Origin: Cordilura impudica
Lineage: Eukaryota; Arthropoda; Insecta; Diptera; Scathophagidae
Reading direction: 5' to 3'
Length of the DNA stretch: 64,000 nt
NCBI GenBank assembly: GCA_963682025.1
Contig: OY821520.1
Location: 2,217,305 to 2,281,304, forward strand
Shown one piece after another: positions 32,255 to 44,047 of this stretch. The notes beneath the pieces are model-generated. The model saw only the letters and a program-made list of their open reading frames with translations, did no database searches and was not told the origin of the DNA. A program made the position numbers and the translations under genes. Position 1 is the first letter of the stretch; each line of letters begins with the position of its first letter.

Positions 32255-33367
32255 AAAAAAATTAGAGGTCTTCAACGCGACTGAAAATTTCAAGTGTGTT
32301 TATATGGGGAAAATATGACTTTTTGGCAGATTTTAGGAAAATTTCGTACTACAAATTAATTTTTTCGACAAATTGTTATATGAATCGACATCAGTACTAA
32401 ATTATCTTTTCAAAACCTAAATAAATTCATAATCGAATAAAAACTCGCCAAGAAGTTGCAAATGCCCCAGAACACTTTTGTTCCAAAAAAAATAGGTCGG
32501 GAAATTTTACGGAAATTTTTCCAACTTTAAGAAATTAAATAAAGCCATAATTTTTTTGTCTCTATACCTATGAGCACTCAGACATGAAGTATTGTTTTAT
32601 TACCACTTTCTTAACCTATTGCGAAATGAGACGTAATAAGGAAATTTTTTTTATTAAATTGAACCCCTTTCTTAAGTTTTAAAAATTTTCTTAAATAAAA
32701 TTTCAAAAAGAGGAGCTCGCGCTTTAAATGTTTGTTAAATATATATTAGAGATAAACTGTGTGAATTTTTGAGTAAATTCCTCTGGCAGAATTTTTTTAC
32801 AAAGAATTTTTTTGCGGATTTCGAGAAAATTTAGTTTTTTTTTTAAAATATTCAGTAAATGTATTCTTTCTAATTTTTTTTGTATCAAAAATTTATCAGT
32901 TTTCTACTATTATATGTTATATTTCACCCTAATAGCCTATGGTTTCGGAAAAAAATTATATGACCCCATTATTCCTTTTGGACATGGCAATTTATTCAAA
33001 AACTTAAAATATTTTGTAAGTGGTGTTGAATTTTTAGATGCGACGCTTAAGGTGTAATAACCAAATGTGCAAGCCTTTCATGCTAAAAATTTGGAATAAA
33101 ACAAAGAACGTTAACCCATTCCTTGCCGCGGTCAAACTTTGAATTTTGGCATATTAAAAAAAAAATTAATTGTTCTAGTAAACTAGATGAAACCTTACTA
33201 TGGGTTGGAAAATAAAATTGTGCTATATTTTACCGATTTTTATGATTTAATGATTATGATGATCTTATAATTTGACGTCATTAACCCATTTGGATTTGGC
33301 AAATACTAACGAATTTTGGATCATTTTAACCCTAGGAGCATGTAGGGGTTAGTTTTTGTAAAATATA
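32255..33367 (-). repeat. Dispersed 1.1 kb repeat, copy A
   Basis: Matches 55566-56705 in the opposite orientation, e.g. TTTATATGGGGAAAATATGA, CTTAACCTATTGCG-AATGAGA, GACCCCATTATTCC-TTTGGAC and CATGCTC-TAGGGTTAAA-TGATCC. Divergence is high. No coding. It abuts the Transib-like arm at 33368. Confidence 0.65.
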
Positions 33368-34206
33368 GCATTATGTCTCAATCCTTTTTTATAAGTATAT
33401 AACAACTTATGTCAACTCTACCGTTTCCCTTTTCTGTCAGTATAAAAAATAAATAAACTCACGCAAAAAAAAATACACCGGTACGACCAACTTTTATATT
33501 CATAACACACAGACGGACGGACGGACATCATTAAATCGACTCAGAAAGTGATTTTGAGTCGATCCGTATAATAAAAGATGGGTATAGGTCCAATATTTTT
33601 GTTAGTTACAAACATCAGGGCAAACTCATTTTACCCTAACCACATAGTGGAAAAATTTTGTATGCATAAATTTTACATAAAATATCTGACCTTAGATCAC
33701 AAAAATTATTTTGGTGCACACGGCGGGTATGCAATGGGCTATAGGAGTGTACGAACCCTCCGTACTTCAGAGAGTGCAAGACTTTTTTATGGCTTTTAAT
33801 GGGCAGGAGTTATGCTCTATTAAGTAGGAGATTTTCGGCAAATTTTTACCTTTTTAAAAAAAAATTTCTTTTTAATTTTTAAATCGCACAGTGACTTTAT
33901 ATTTCTAATATTAATAGTTTAAAAGATAAGAAATTATACAAAATTTATTCTACTTTAAAATCTTTCGAAACAAAAAAGTTACCGTCATTTAAAAATTTTA
34001 ATTTAAAAAATTTTTATTTTTAGCAAAATACTGAGAAAGTCCATTTTCGTAGACCCTGTTCGCTGTTATATAGTTGAAGTAGAGTCGCAATTTTTTGGCT
34101 CCCGAGGTTCACTGGTATCTACTTTCATATGAATAACATAACTTTAAAAAAGGTAGCCATAAAAAAAATTATTTTTGGCCGCCTTCTCAAAATATGGTCC
34201 ACAGTG
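33368..34206 (-). mobile_element. Transib-like left arm, inverted copy T2
   Basis: Reverse complement of 22820-23632 over its full length, with shared landmarks in the same order: CACTGTGGACCATATTTTGA end, CTCGGGAGCC, GACTTTATATTT, the Helentron-like fragment with GTCCGTCCGTC, ACCGGTGTATTTTTTTTTG and GGTAGAGTTGAC. It ends exactly with CACAGTG at 34200-34206. With T1 it forms an inverted repeat around 9.7 kb. The 5 bp after it, CGGTG, fit a decayed CGNCG-type site. Confidence 0.7.
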
Positions 34207-34734
34207 CGGTGTAGGGTATCAAAGAGCTTACACTCTTATTATATCATAATTGTATTAAGTTCTTTTGCATTTGTTCTAATGAAAAAAGTTTTTTTTGGCG
34301 TATGCTCAGTTCCGTCTAATGCTAATGAAATTTTTTGTTCCAAATATATTCAATAGTTTGAAATCTTTTTGAGTCCACATTATTAAGACATCCACCTTTT
34401 CTATCAAAAACATCACGCAATTTAACTTTTCTATATGTAAAGATTCCTCTGGGGTTAGACTTTAATATTTGCTGCTGAGATGTTGAGATGAAGAACAGGG
34501 CGGTGAGTGTTGGGGAACCTAAGTTAAAATCTTTGAGAAATCTTTTTCACCAATTTATAATTTCTCGCGAAGTGGAGGAATTATAAATGGTTTTGATGAC
34601 AGTTTATCGGTTGGGTAAAAAAAAGAAGAAAAATAGACGTGTTAGAGATTAATATTCCATTTATTACCAGAGTTCAGAAAAAAACACACAGTGAATAAAA
34701 AACTCGTACATATATGTAAACAAACATAACTTAG
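34207..34734. other. Spacer without recognised gene
   Basis: Nothing recognised. Confidence 0.5.
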
Positions 34735-35345
34735 ACCAACACACACATATTTTTATTTTCATATCAATTATGTTTGTTTTTAAATTTTCTTCGGTGCCCA
34801 ACACAACCATGACTGTGTTCGTTTTAATATTTCGTTATTTACACGGACATTTTTCTATCACGTACTTTTTGTTACAATCACGCATAAAGCACAGATTTTT
34901 GAGTGTTGCTTTATTTGAAGTTCATGTTCTGGTTCGTGTACTGAAAAAAAACACAGAACATGTACAATAAACAGGTTCGAGTTCAGTTATATTCTAAGTC
35001 GTGTTGTGGGTCGTGTAGTAAGAAAAAACAGAACATGTACAATAAACAGGTTCGAGTTCAGTTATATTTTAAACACGACTTAAAATATAACCGAACTCGA
35101 ACCTGTTTATTGTACACGTTCTGTGTTTTTTTTCAGTACACGTACCAAAACATGAACTTCAAATAAAGCAACACTCAGAAATGTGTGCTTTATGTGTGAT
35201 TAAAACAAAAAGTATGTGATACAAAAATGTTCGTGTAAATAACGAAATATTAAAACGAACACAGTCATGGTTGTGTTGGGCACCGTAGAAAATTTAGAAA
35301 CGCACATAATTGATATGAAAATAAAGATATGTGTTGGCTGCTTTT
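34735..35345. repeat. Foldback-like long inverted repeat
   Basis: Two arms of about 250-300 bp meet near 35075 with almost no spacer (ATATTTTAAACACGACTTAA). Paired landmarks: CCAACACA-ATA near each outer end, CGGTGCCCAACACAACCATG with its complement at 35255-35285, AAAGCACA, GAAGTTCATGTT and CAATAAACAGGTTCGAGTTC. The left arm has an 80-bp tandem duplication (CATGTACAATAAACAGGTTC at about 34968 and 35034). Non-coding. Could be a foldback element or an inverted MITE dimer. Confidence 0.75.
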
Positions 35346-36944
35346 GAACAGAACATTGTGTGTTTCATGTGTATATTTTCTGAAGCTTGTTTATTACACA
35401 TATATAAAAAGTATAAACCACGAGATGGGTTTTTTGGGTTGTGTTTGCTTACCGATTTGGAAGATGCTGCCGGGTAATTTTAGCTTACGATACGTTTAAG
35501 ATAAATTAATGCGATTCACAATAGGTTTTAGTTAGCCGTTACAAGAAATAAATGTATAAAATTCAAATACATAAGCTTACGATATGTATTATGTTCAATG
35601 TAAAAATAGAATTATTATTTTTGAGATTCAATTTTAGTTAATTCATTTTGTTTTTAATATTAACATTTTTTTTTTTTTTTTGCTAAATTAATGAATTTAG
35701 ACACTACATAATTTCTATATAATTTTTGATTGATTTCTGTGAAAATTGATAATAGAAATCAATTCTTTTGAAACTGAGTTATATTTCTGTCTTCAAATTT
35801 AAATAATTCTTTACAAGCTAGAAAATCATTTGATGTTAAAGTAAGATTTTTGCTTTAAAATCGAAATTCTTGTTTCATTTAAAATTTTCAATTATAGCAT
35901 ATTTTTTTTTTGGAAATATAACAAATTTATAATAAGTGTTTCAAATGTATGTAAATATACAGCTTAAGTTGTTAAAACTCCACCTCAAACTGGCTGGGAA
36001 TAAATGTTTATTACTAAACTGCATAATCTTTTAATGCTACACCTGTTCTCTAAATTAAACATATTTAATTCCTAACTGTTGGGACACTATTTAAGAAATA
36101 ATTCAAATACTGACCATCACCATAATACATTAATTCACTTGGATATGGATGAACAAAATTCAAAATTGGGGTTTCAAAGCACAGCTCATGTTTATTTGAA
36201 CAATTTAATATTGAACTTAATATTAATATGTCTCAAAATAAGGCTACATGCAAATAGACAGGCACACACATATGCACACAAAAGTAAATAAAAATAAAAT
36301 AATGGCAAAATTATACTGGTATTTATCTTAATGAAACAATCGAATACACCAACACATACAAGTGAATCACTGGCAGATCCTGGTTTAGTAAATGGTATGT
36401 ACATGTAAAGTTCCTAAACAAATAATGATTTTCTTTATTAATATCAAAATATGAATTAAAAAGCAATTAAATATCACACACATCTAGATACGAATAGCTT
36501 AGGTTGGTCCTTGCTTGTGAATACTACTCGTACATTAATAATTTGCCTTTGCATTTCTTTCAAAAAAAAAAAACTTATTTTCTAAATTAAAATTTCATCT
36601 CTTTAAAATTAATCGTATACATTTATTTATATCTGTCTCTCATCATCGTCATAGTCGTCATCAGTGTATCTTTGACTTGTTTACTTAAACTTAGTTTTTT
36701 TTCTAACCTTATGAATGTTTAAATTCTTTTTTAATACAGAACCACACAACTGGATAAAGTTGGTTGTTGACAGTGGCACATTTTAAATACCCTACAATAA
36801 TTAATTCAATTATATTTCTTTCAATGAAATGTTTTTCTTTCCTCGAAAAGTACAAACCGTAAATCATATTAGTTGGATGATGAAAATTATAGCAAACACT
36901 CCTGTATCGAATTCGCTGACAATTTTGACAGAAATTTCACTTTT
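35346..36944. other. AT-rich stretch without recognised gene
   Basis: I see no gene or transposon motif. Confidence 0.5.
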
Positions 36945-37530
36945 TTACAAAAGTGGGTTTTGCTCAGAAACGTTACGATAAATTTTTTGTACGAAACCTT
37001 TTTATATTCTTCTAATGCCGGTTTTCTCAATGTATCGTCAAACTGCCTGTTACTTAACCAGGACAAAAATATATTGGACCAATAAACTGCCGGTTAACAA
37101 TTTTGGTTTTCTCAATGTACCGACAAAAACATTATTTTCAGTTGGCAATGCCTCTCAAAATACGTATGAAAGTTGGGAGAATTATTTTCAGTTGGCAATG
37201 CCTCTCAAAATTGATATGAAAGTTGGGAGAATAATTTATCTGTACGATAAATAAATAATTGGCAGATGAGTGCCGGTTAGTTTTGCGACAAAATAGAAGC
37301 AAACCTGACATTGAGAAAACTAAATTTCTTTAATCGGCAGTTTCTCGTTGGGATAAAAGATAATAGCCTATTGAGAAAACCGGCATAAGTCTTAGCTTTA
37401 ATTTGATATACCGTGCTTCATTTTACGGAACTTCGTTTTTTTTTTCCAAAAGTGGGTCTTGCTCAGAAAAGTTGCGATAGTTTTTTTTTTTTGTATGAAA
37501 ACCTTTTTACATTCTTCCAAGACTTAGCTT
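36945..37530 (+). repeat. Direct repeat pair around a MITE
   Basis: AAAAGTGGGTTTTGCTCAGA at about 36950 recurs as AAAAGTGGGTCTTGCTCAGA at about 37449. Both are followed by CCTTTTTA-ATTCTTC and CTTAGCTTT, but the first copy is interrupted by the MITE at 37016-37385. Confidence 0.75.
37016..37385. mobile_element. 370-bp MITE with TGCCGG termini
   Basis: Terminal inverted repeats TGCCGGTTTTCTCAAT and ATTGAGAAAACCGGCA, 3-bp duplication TAA (37013-37015 and 37386-37388). The neighbouring direct repeat reads TTCCAAGACTTAGC where this one reads TTCTAA-MITE-TAAGTCTTAGC, a natural empty site. Inside are two tandem 50-bp units beginning TTATTTTCAGTTGGCAATGC. No coding capacity; the autonomous partner is unknown. 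Confidence 0.8.
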
Positions 37531-38843
37531 TTATTAAATTATTTTTATGTCCAATGCTTTTTCAAATACATTTACGGTATTAATATTTAAACCAGAGAAA
37601 TATGCAGGCACTTTGAATCAAATCTAATAAATACTTGTGTTGTATTTCTTTAACATATTTCAGCCATTTTCCTTTTAACAATTCAATTGTGTTGCAATAC
37701 AATGACCCAGTTTATAAAGCCATCGTAGTTAGTTGAAGGGTATAGGAAGCAAACTAACTTTGGGGATGTTGATTTGTCTGTCATTATGTTTACCTTGCTC
37801 TTTATATTAATTGCACATGGAAACTGTATCCACACACATTATTAAAAATAAAACAAATAACATCATTAAATAAGTTTCAGTTTGTTTTTTTTTTCTTTGT
37901 TTTCAGTAGTCTTTACACTTTATATAAATTTATGTGCACAGTTGTGTGTCGTTGAGAATGGAAAACGTAGGAAGTATATTTTCGAGTTTCAATAATAAAA
38001 CTTAATGGGTTGTAAAAACTTTTTTCATTCTTTTTTCCAAATTAGTCAGCTAAAGTTTGGAAGCATATAAATAAAAATGTTATTGCTCTTAAAGAGCAAA
38101 ATATTAAACAATGCATATTGCACATGTGTAACGTTCGTTGCAAATTCTTGTTGTTTTGGTGGTGGTGGTGGTGGTGAAAAAAGAAATATCAAGTCAACAT
38201 ATTATAAGTTTTTGGTTCTTAAATTATTTTGCGATATACTCATGGTTACAAGTTACTTACAATTGAGGATTGACGTAGTCGTTATTTTAGGTTCATTACA
38301 ATCCCAGCTAAACAAAATTTGAGAAAAGCTTCAAAACAAATTACTTTTCTCTTTTGACATCAAATTCAACTAGGGCCAATCTCCCTCTTCTGTAGGAAGT
38401 GGGAGATGTCAACAAATATATAAATTAAAATTAAATTTGAACATTCTCCAGAACTGTTTATAATTTATATTATTTGAATTGACAATGGTTCCAGCGATTA
38501 AACGCTATTTTAGAAATGAAGAACGTTTCACGACATATTTTAGAATAACTCAAAAACAATTCGGAAATCCGCAGCTAAATTATCTCCAAGTTAAATCTAA
38601 ACTTTTTTTTAATTAGCTCAGCAGTTTCGGAAATATTCAAAAAGTTTTAAAAAAAATGTTCCTATAAAAATAAAAAAAAATTTTAGTTCATACAAAAGTA
38701 GAAGTTGCTCTTTTTTTATCTTAAGTTATAAACATAACATAACCACAAACATAAGTGGATTTTTTGACATGGTAGGCTCACCGTAGATGGAAAACTATTT
38801 GGGTAGGTCGAATAGACGATATTTGACAGATTTGTAAATAATT
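37531..38843. other. AT-rich stretch with small (GGT)n tract
   Basis: A (GGT)6-7 run at about 38157-38178 and nothing else recognised. Confidence 0.5.
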
Positions 38844-41570
38844 ATGTACATATGTATGTTAAAAAAGACCCGGATGAAAGTGTCCCAGAAACCTGAAGAG
38901 GACAAATTGACGACAATACCCTTATACGAACCGCGTAATTCCGCGGATATTGATTGTTTCGCCGATCATATTACGACGGTTTTCAACAAATATTTAGATT
39001 CTTCTAGCCCCTTGGCAAAGTCAAAGGGCAAGAAGAAACCATCATGGTAGTCTAGCGAGCTGCAGCAGGGCAGAGACTCCTGCAGGAAACTCTTTAACAA
39101 GGCAAAGTCTTCAAGAGCGGAAGATGATTAGCCGGCTTACAAGCTGCAGCTTACGAACTATTAAAAAAAGAATAGAACGGCAAAACTCGATTCTTGAAAA
39201 AAATTCTGTTGTAACATAGAAGACGTTTCCGAAGCACCCAGGCTGCGAAAAGCCCCTGCTTCTACCCCTTGCACGTTAAGTTAATTGAAAGATCCAATTT
39301 GGGTGTGGACTACCTCTAGTGGGGAATCACTTAGTTTGCTACTATACACCCATTTTCCGGGACGATTCCTCTACGTCGCTAATGGCGTTGAATATTGCAT
39401 CGGGCAATTAGGAGCTTCAAACCTTTTAAATCTTCAGGACCTAATGGTATTATTCCAGCTGAATTTCAGCATGTGTCGGACTACCTTTCACCTTGGTTAT
39501 GTAGTCTTTTTACTTACTGTATTAATTCAACGTATATTACTATAAAGTAGAAAAAACTCACACGGTCCCGAAGGATATCAGTCCAATAAATTCCTATTGA
39601 AGACAATGGAGCGTATGATAGACTCTTACTTACGTAGAGTTGTTGACCCTAATATGCTGTCGGCGACACAACATCCCTACAGCAAGTGAAGTTCAATCCA
39701 AACAGCTCTGCACGAGCTTGTAAGTACCATCGTGAAATTGCTCTCGGTAGGAGAATACATCATACAGCCTTTTTGGATATATAATAGGCTTTTAATAATA
39801 TCATACCAGACTCGATAATAGCAGCACTATCTAGTCTAGGAGTGAATTCCGTGACCATTTCATTGATCGGAAATCTGCTTGCCAAAACGCGGATAAAGTC
39901 TAAATTTGGAACATCTTTAATATCCCGATTTGTAAACATGGGAACGCCACAAGGAGGCTTTCTGTCACCACTTCTCTGGAACTTAGCGTTGAACTCAATG
40001 CTAGTTTTGTTGCAGGGACAAGGCTGCAGCGTTATCGCATATGACGTAGCCATAGCCGTAAACGGGAAGTTCCTATCTACACTTAGAGAAATCCTACAAC
40101 GAGCTCTCACAGGGCTATCTGACTATCCAAGCAGTTGCGATCTAGGGGTTAATCCGACCAAAACGGAACTTGCTCTTTTCACGAGGAAATATAAGATCCC
40201 TACCTTCGATCCAATTTCTCTCGACGACACTGAAATCGCCTTCTCTGATGAAGCCAAGTATCTTGACGTATTCCTGGACAGGAGCTGAACTTCAGACGGA
40301 ACTTAGAGGAGCGGGCTAAGAAGGCGACTATAACTATACACTCCTGCCATTTGTAAGTAATGGGGCTTTAGCCCGAAAATTGCTCATTGCATCTACACAG
40401 CAGTGGTTCGACCAAAACTGCTGTACGGGGTCATCGTTTGGTGAGAAGGCCTCCAATATAAACCTTCTCGCAAAAGTACAGGCAATGGCTTCTATATGTA
40501 TCCCTGGCGCCCTTCGTAGAACACCTTCGGCGCACTTGAACATCCTCTTACACCTAGTACCATTGGACATATTGGGGAAGCATTCGGCGGCCGAATCGAC
40601 CATTCGACTAAGGAGCATACTGCAAAAGCGGGGCAACAATGCGGCCACGCAGTGATCCTGAATGACAGGAACTTACTATTGAACGTGGATTACACTACTA
40701 TAAGGAGCACTTTTGAACGACACTACAACATTCTAATACCGACCAGGGAATCTTGGTCTGGGAGGATTCCAGGTAGCAGGCGTTCCATAAATTTCTACAC
40801 TGACGGATCGAAACTGAACGGTCAAGTTGGACTCGGAGTCTATTCAGGAAAGCTTGGACTAAATCTGGCTCGAATTTTACCAGACCATTGCAGTGTTTAG
40901 CAGGCAGAGGTACTGGCAATAAAGGAAGTTGCTGACTGGCTGAGTAGGAATATTCTATCTACAACCACGGCCAACATGAAATCAATGTTCCTGAAAACTA
41001 GAACCGCCCTTAACTTAGCACATTTATATTGGCCCCAGGGCATCGGTATATACCGGGAAACTGCGAAGCTGATGAGCTGGCAAGACAGGGTACTACTTTA
41101 CAGGTTCCAGCGGATTTGGAATGTGTACACCCCTGGGATAATGCGAACTTGAACTTAGATTTCCCACCGCTGGCATAACGGACAACATATGGGCTAATGG
41201 ATTAACGTGTATGATCACGAGACAAATCTGCCCGGCTCTGAATCGGAAGCGCTATCACTTCTCCGTGGGGAGATTTCGACGGTAGTTGCTGTTATCACTG
41301 GGCACTTTCTCATAGGCAGACACGCGGAAAGCCTCAAATGATTTCTGCCGCAGCTATGTGGATGTCGAGTAGGTGGAGATTATAGAACATTTCCTCTACA
41401 ACTTCTCTGGCGCTCTCCAGAACGAGACTTCGAACTTTGGGATCGTCGTTTCTTCAAGACCTCTCTGACCTTTCAAATATGGAAATTTCACATATCAAAT
41501 TGGTTCTACGGTGGGGACTGAGGGGAACGCTGTTCTGACTCTGCCGATTCTAATCTCACCTATGTCAGGT
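38844..41570 (+). pseudogene. LOA-like non-LTR relic (RT and RNase H)
   Basis: Highly broken ORF2. The endonuclease is missing. Visible pieces: KGKKKPSW and LFNKAKSS linker; SLLKTMERMIDSYLRRVV; HELVSTIV; GTPQGGFLSPLLWNLALNSM (the ORF says MGTPQGG); VIAYDVAIAV, where YADD has lost a residue; NPTKTELALFTRKYKI; DEAKYLDVFLD; FYTDGSKLNGQVGLGVYS with the first RNase H Asp; QAEVLAIKEVADWL with the Glu; and a broken GNCEADELARQG. Many stops and frameshifts. Related to the ORF2 at 16613-20248 but older. It ends near TATGTCAGGTTAAG at 41560-41574; I see no clear tail or duplication. Confidence 0.8.
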
Positions 41571-41574
41571 TAAG

Positions 41575-43429
41575 CACTAACTGAAATGTACTTCACAGGA
41601 TCTAAAAAAAATCCATAATTTGACAAGATGGTGGCGATCTATCTTTTCACCAGATCTGGACCCCAAGAATATGACCTACTTCTCTTCTTTGGATGCTCCT
41701 TTACATAATATTTTTGGGGATACTTTTCTACATTTTGGTTTGCATCTGTCTTAAGTCTGCTAGAATTGTTATTTCTTCAAAATAAAGAATGTCACCTTTT
41801 CACCTTAAAGTGCTTAATAAAATGCCGCAGCATAAAAAATTATACCACACAACTTTACATTTATACTCATAGTTGAACATAAGAAATAAAATTAAACCAG
41901 AGCCATAATATTTATACACAATCTGCAATGGTCATAACAAATCTTTAATAAAAAATCTAAAATAAAAAAAACAGAAAGTGGCAGGCATAAAGGACAGATT
42001 CTCAACACTATAATCCAGGAATCATAAATCGGCTACATAAAAAGACCAATATACGAGTATACGTAACTTTAACTTTATACGGCGTAAAAGGTAAAATTAA
42101 GTTATTTTCTTTAAAAAAATTTTTTTTCATACTCATTAAAGAGATATAAAAACAACAACATCTTGACGCATCAAAAGCAGAATTCAAGACCACGCAAAAA
42201 ATTAACATTCAAAATAAGCCGAAGGAAAAGCAGCAGGCAGGATTTGAGGTGTTCTTCTTTATATACTTCTATTTCGTTATAGTAAATACTTTTAACGAAA
42301 GATAACAGATAAAGCTTTTTTTATATGTTCTAGTTATTTTTTTTTTATAGCACGGCAACACCAAACTAAATTAAATAATAGCCAGAAGAAAAAAAACAGT
42401 ACATAAATAAAGAAGTAAAAGAAACAAATGTCGAAAGGAAACAAACGAATGAAGGGGATGAAAATTCAATTTATTTCATAATTAGTAAATAGGTCTTATC
42501 TGTAGCCGTTTTTCTTTTGTTGTAGTTAAACGAAAGAAAAACGACTTAATTTTCGTATTTGAAGAGAAAAATAGTGAAACAATATAAAAAAGTAACGAAA
42601 AGTTATTTAGTTATAAATGGCTTAAGAAAAGAAGTTAAACCTTTTTTGGAAGTTAATTTTCAGTGTTACACCCTTTGCCTTCAATGACCAACCCACACTA
42701 CACATCGCCCAAATTCCGCCTTTGAAAGGTACATATGCTTACTACTGACAACGGTAGAAGAAGAATAAGTTGAATTGAAGACTGATGGTCCTTAAAATAT
42801 GATGTTTTCAGAATGAAACTTATAATATTATTGCGGAAAATCTTCTGGTTTGCCATCTTTTTCTTTATTGAAGCCAGGTTAATGATTTTTTTTTAAAATT
42901 TATTTCTTTAGCATACATACATTTATTGTCCTTATATATACTTATGTATGTATGTATATTATGGTGTTTTTTTTTTGCACCTTTCTGTTTTGTTTGGGCT
43001 TCAGTTGATGTTCAGAATCATAAAAAAAGGGTAGAAATACTTTAATATCTTGCAGCTTTTGTAACATGAAAATATTTACAGAGCGATTCGAAATAAATGT
43101 GCGTGTTGTTTTTATGGTTGGTTATTTGTTTTATAAATGACCAATATCCTGTTACACTTTTATATACGTTAGATGTCGCTCTGGACTTAATGGATTAAGT
43201 TAGTGTAAAATATGTGAAGGTACTTACGTTCCATTAAATGCTTTCGTAAAGGTTAATTTGTCTATAGACAATATAATATATAGACTTACCTAAAATGAAA
43301 AAAGAACAAGAAAAGAGAAAATTTATTTTAAATTGAGACATAAGGAATTAACAATATAATGATATTTTTTAAAAATAAGGCTTCAATTAATATTAAAATG
43401 AATTTATTTTCCATTTTTCACTAGATGTA
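41575..43429. other. AT-rich stretch without recognised gene
   Basis: I see no gene or element motif. Confidence 0.5.
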
Positions 43430-44039
43430 TTAGTCAATTCTCATTGCATGGATATATTTTATATGATACAAAAGATCCAAGAGTTGGCTCAGCCATTCTT
43501 ATTAAATCTCGACTGAGGCATCATTTAATGTGTGATCATTGTGAAGATTACTTTCCAGCTACTTCAATCTACTTTGAGGAATTTGATGACAATTTAGTCA
43601 TCTCATCAATATATTCTCCACCAAGATTCTCTATAACGGAAAGTCAATAAAAAAGATTATTTGAAGCACTTGTCCCTCGTTTTATTGCTACTGGCGACTG
43701 GCCAAGCATACATTTTGGGGGGTTTGGTTTAATCTCCCCTGAAAGGCCGTGTTTTGTTTGGCACAATTTCGAATATGGGCATAGATATTATCTCAACTGG
43801 AGAACCAATATACTGGCCGACAGATAGCCAAATAATTCCGGATTTATTCGATTTTGGAGTAACGAAGAACATTGCGAGAGAACTTATAAATGCTGAGTCC
43901 TCATTGGAACTCTTATCAGATCATATTGTTACTATTTCTAACCCCCGAGAAATTGTGCCCCCGAATTGTAATTTAGCGCCAACAAGTATTATAGATTGGT
44001 TAAAGTATAGAAAGTTTCAGTACCATTGTATGGATAGGT
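43430..44039 (+). pseudogene. jockey-clade endonuclease region, 5' piece
   Basis: HGYILYDTKDPRVGSAILIK, DDNLVISSIYSPPRF and, frameshifted, GDWPSIHFG and DIISTGEPIYWPTDSQIIPD with LLSDHIVTI: the APE endonuclease of a jockey-clade retrotransposon, lacking its first conserved blocks (5' truncated at about 43430). In the GD-N box the Asn is lost (GDWPS). Continues beyond the LOA-like insertion at 45990. Confidence 0.8.
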
Positions 44040-44047
44040 TAACACTA
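44040..44047 (+). other. Target-site duplication of LOA-like fragment, left
   Basis: TAACACTA, repeated at 45982-45989. Removing one copy and the insert joins the jockey frame as CMDRLTL then RTPDDIYQISSQ. Confidence 0.8.

Noticed and set aside
38157..38178. Coding polyglycine from (GGT)n
   Set aside because: The surrounding frame has no domain and AT-rich random composition; a microsatellite.
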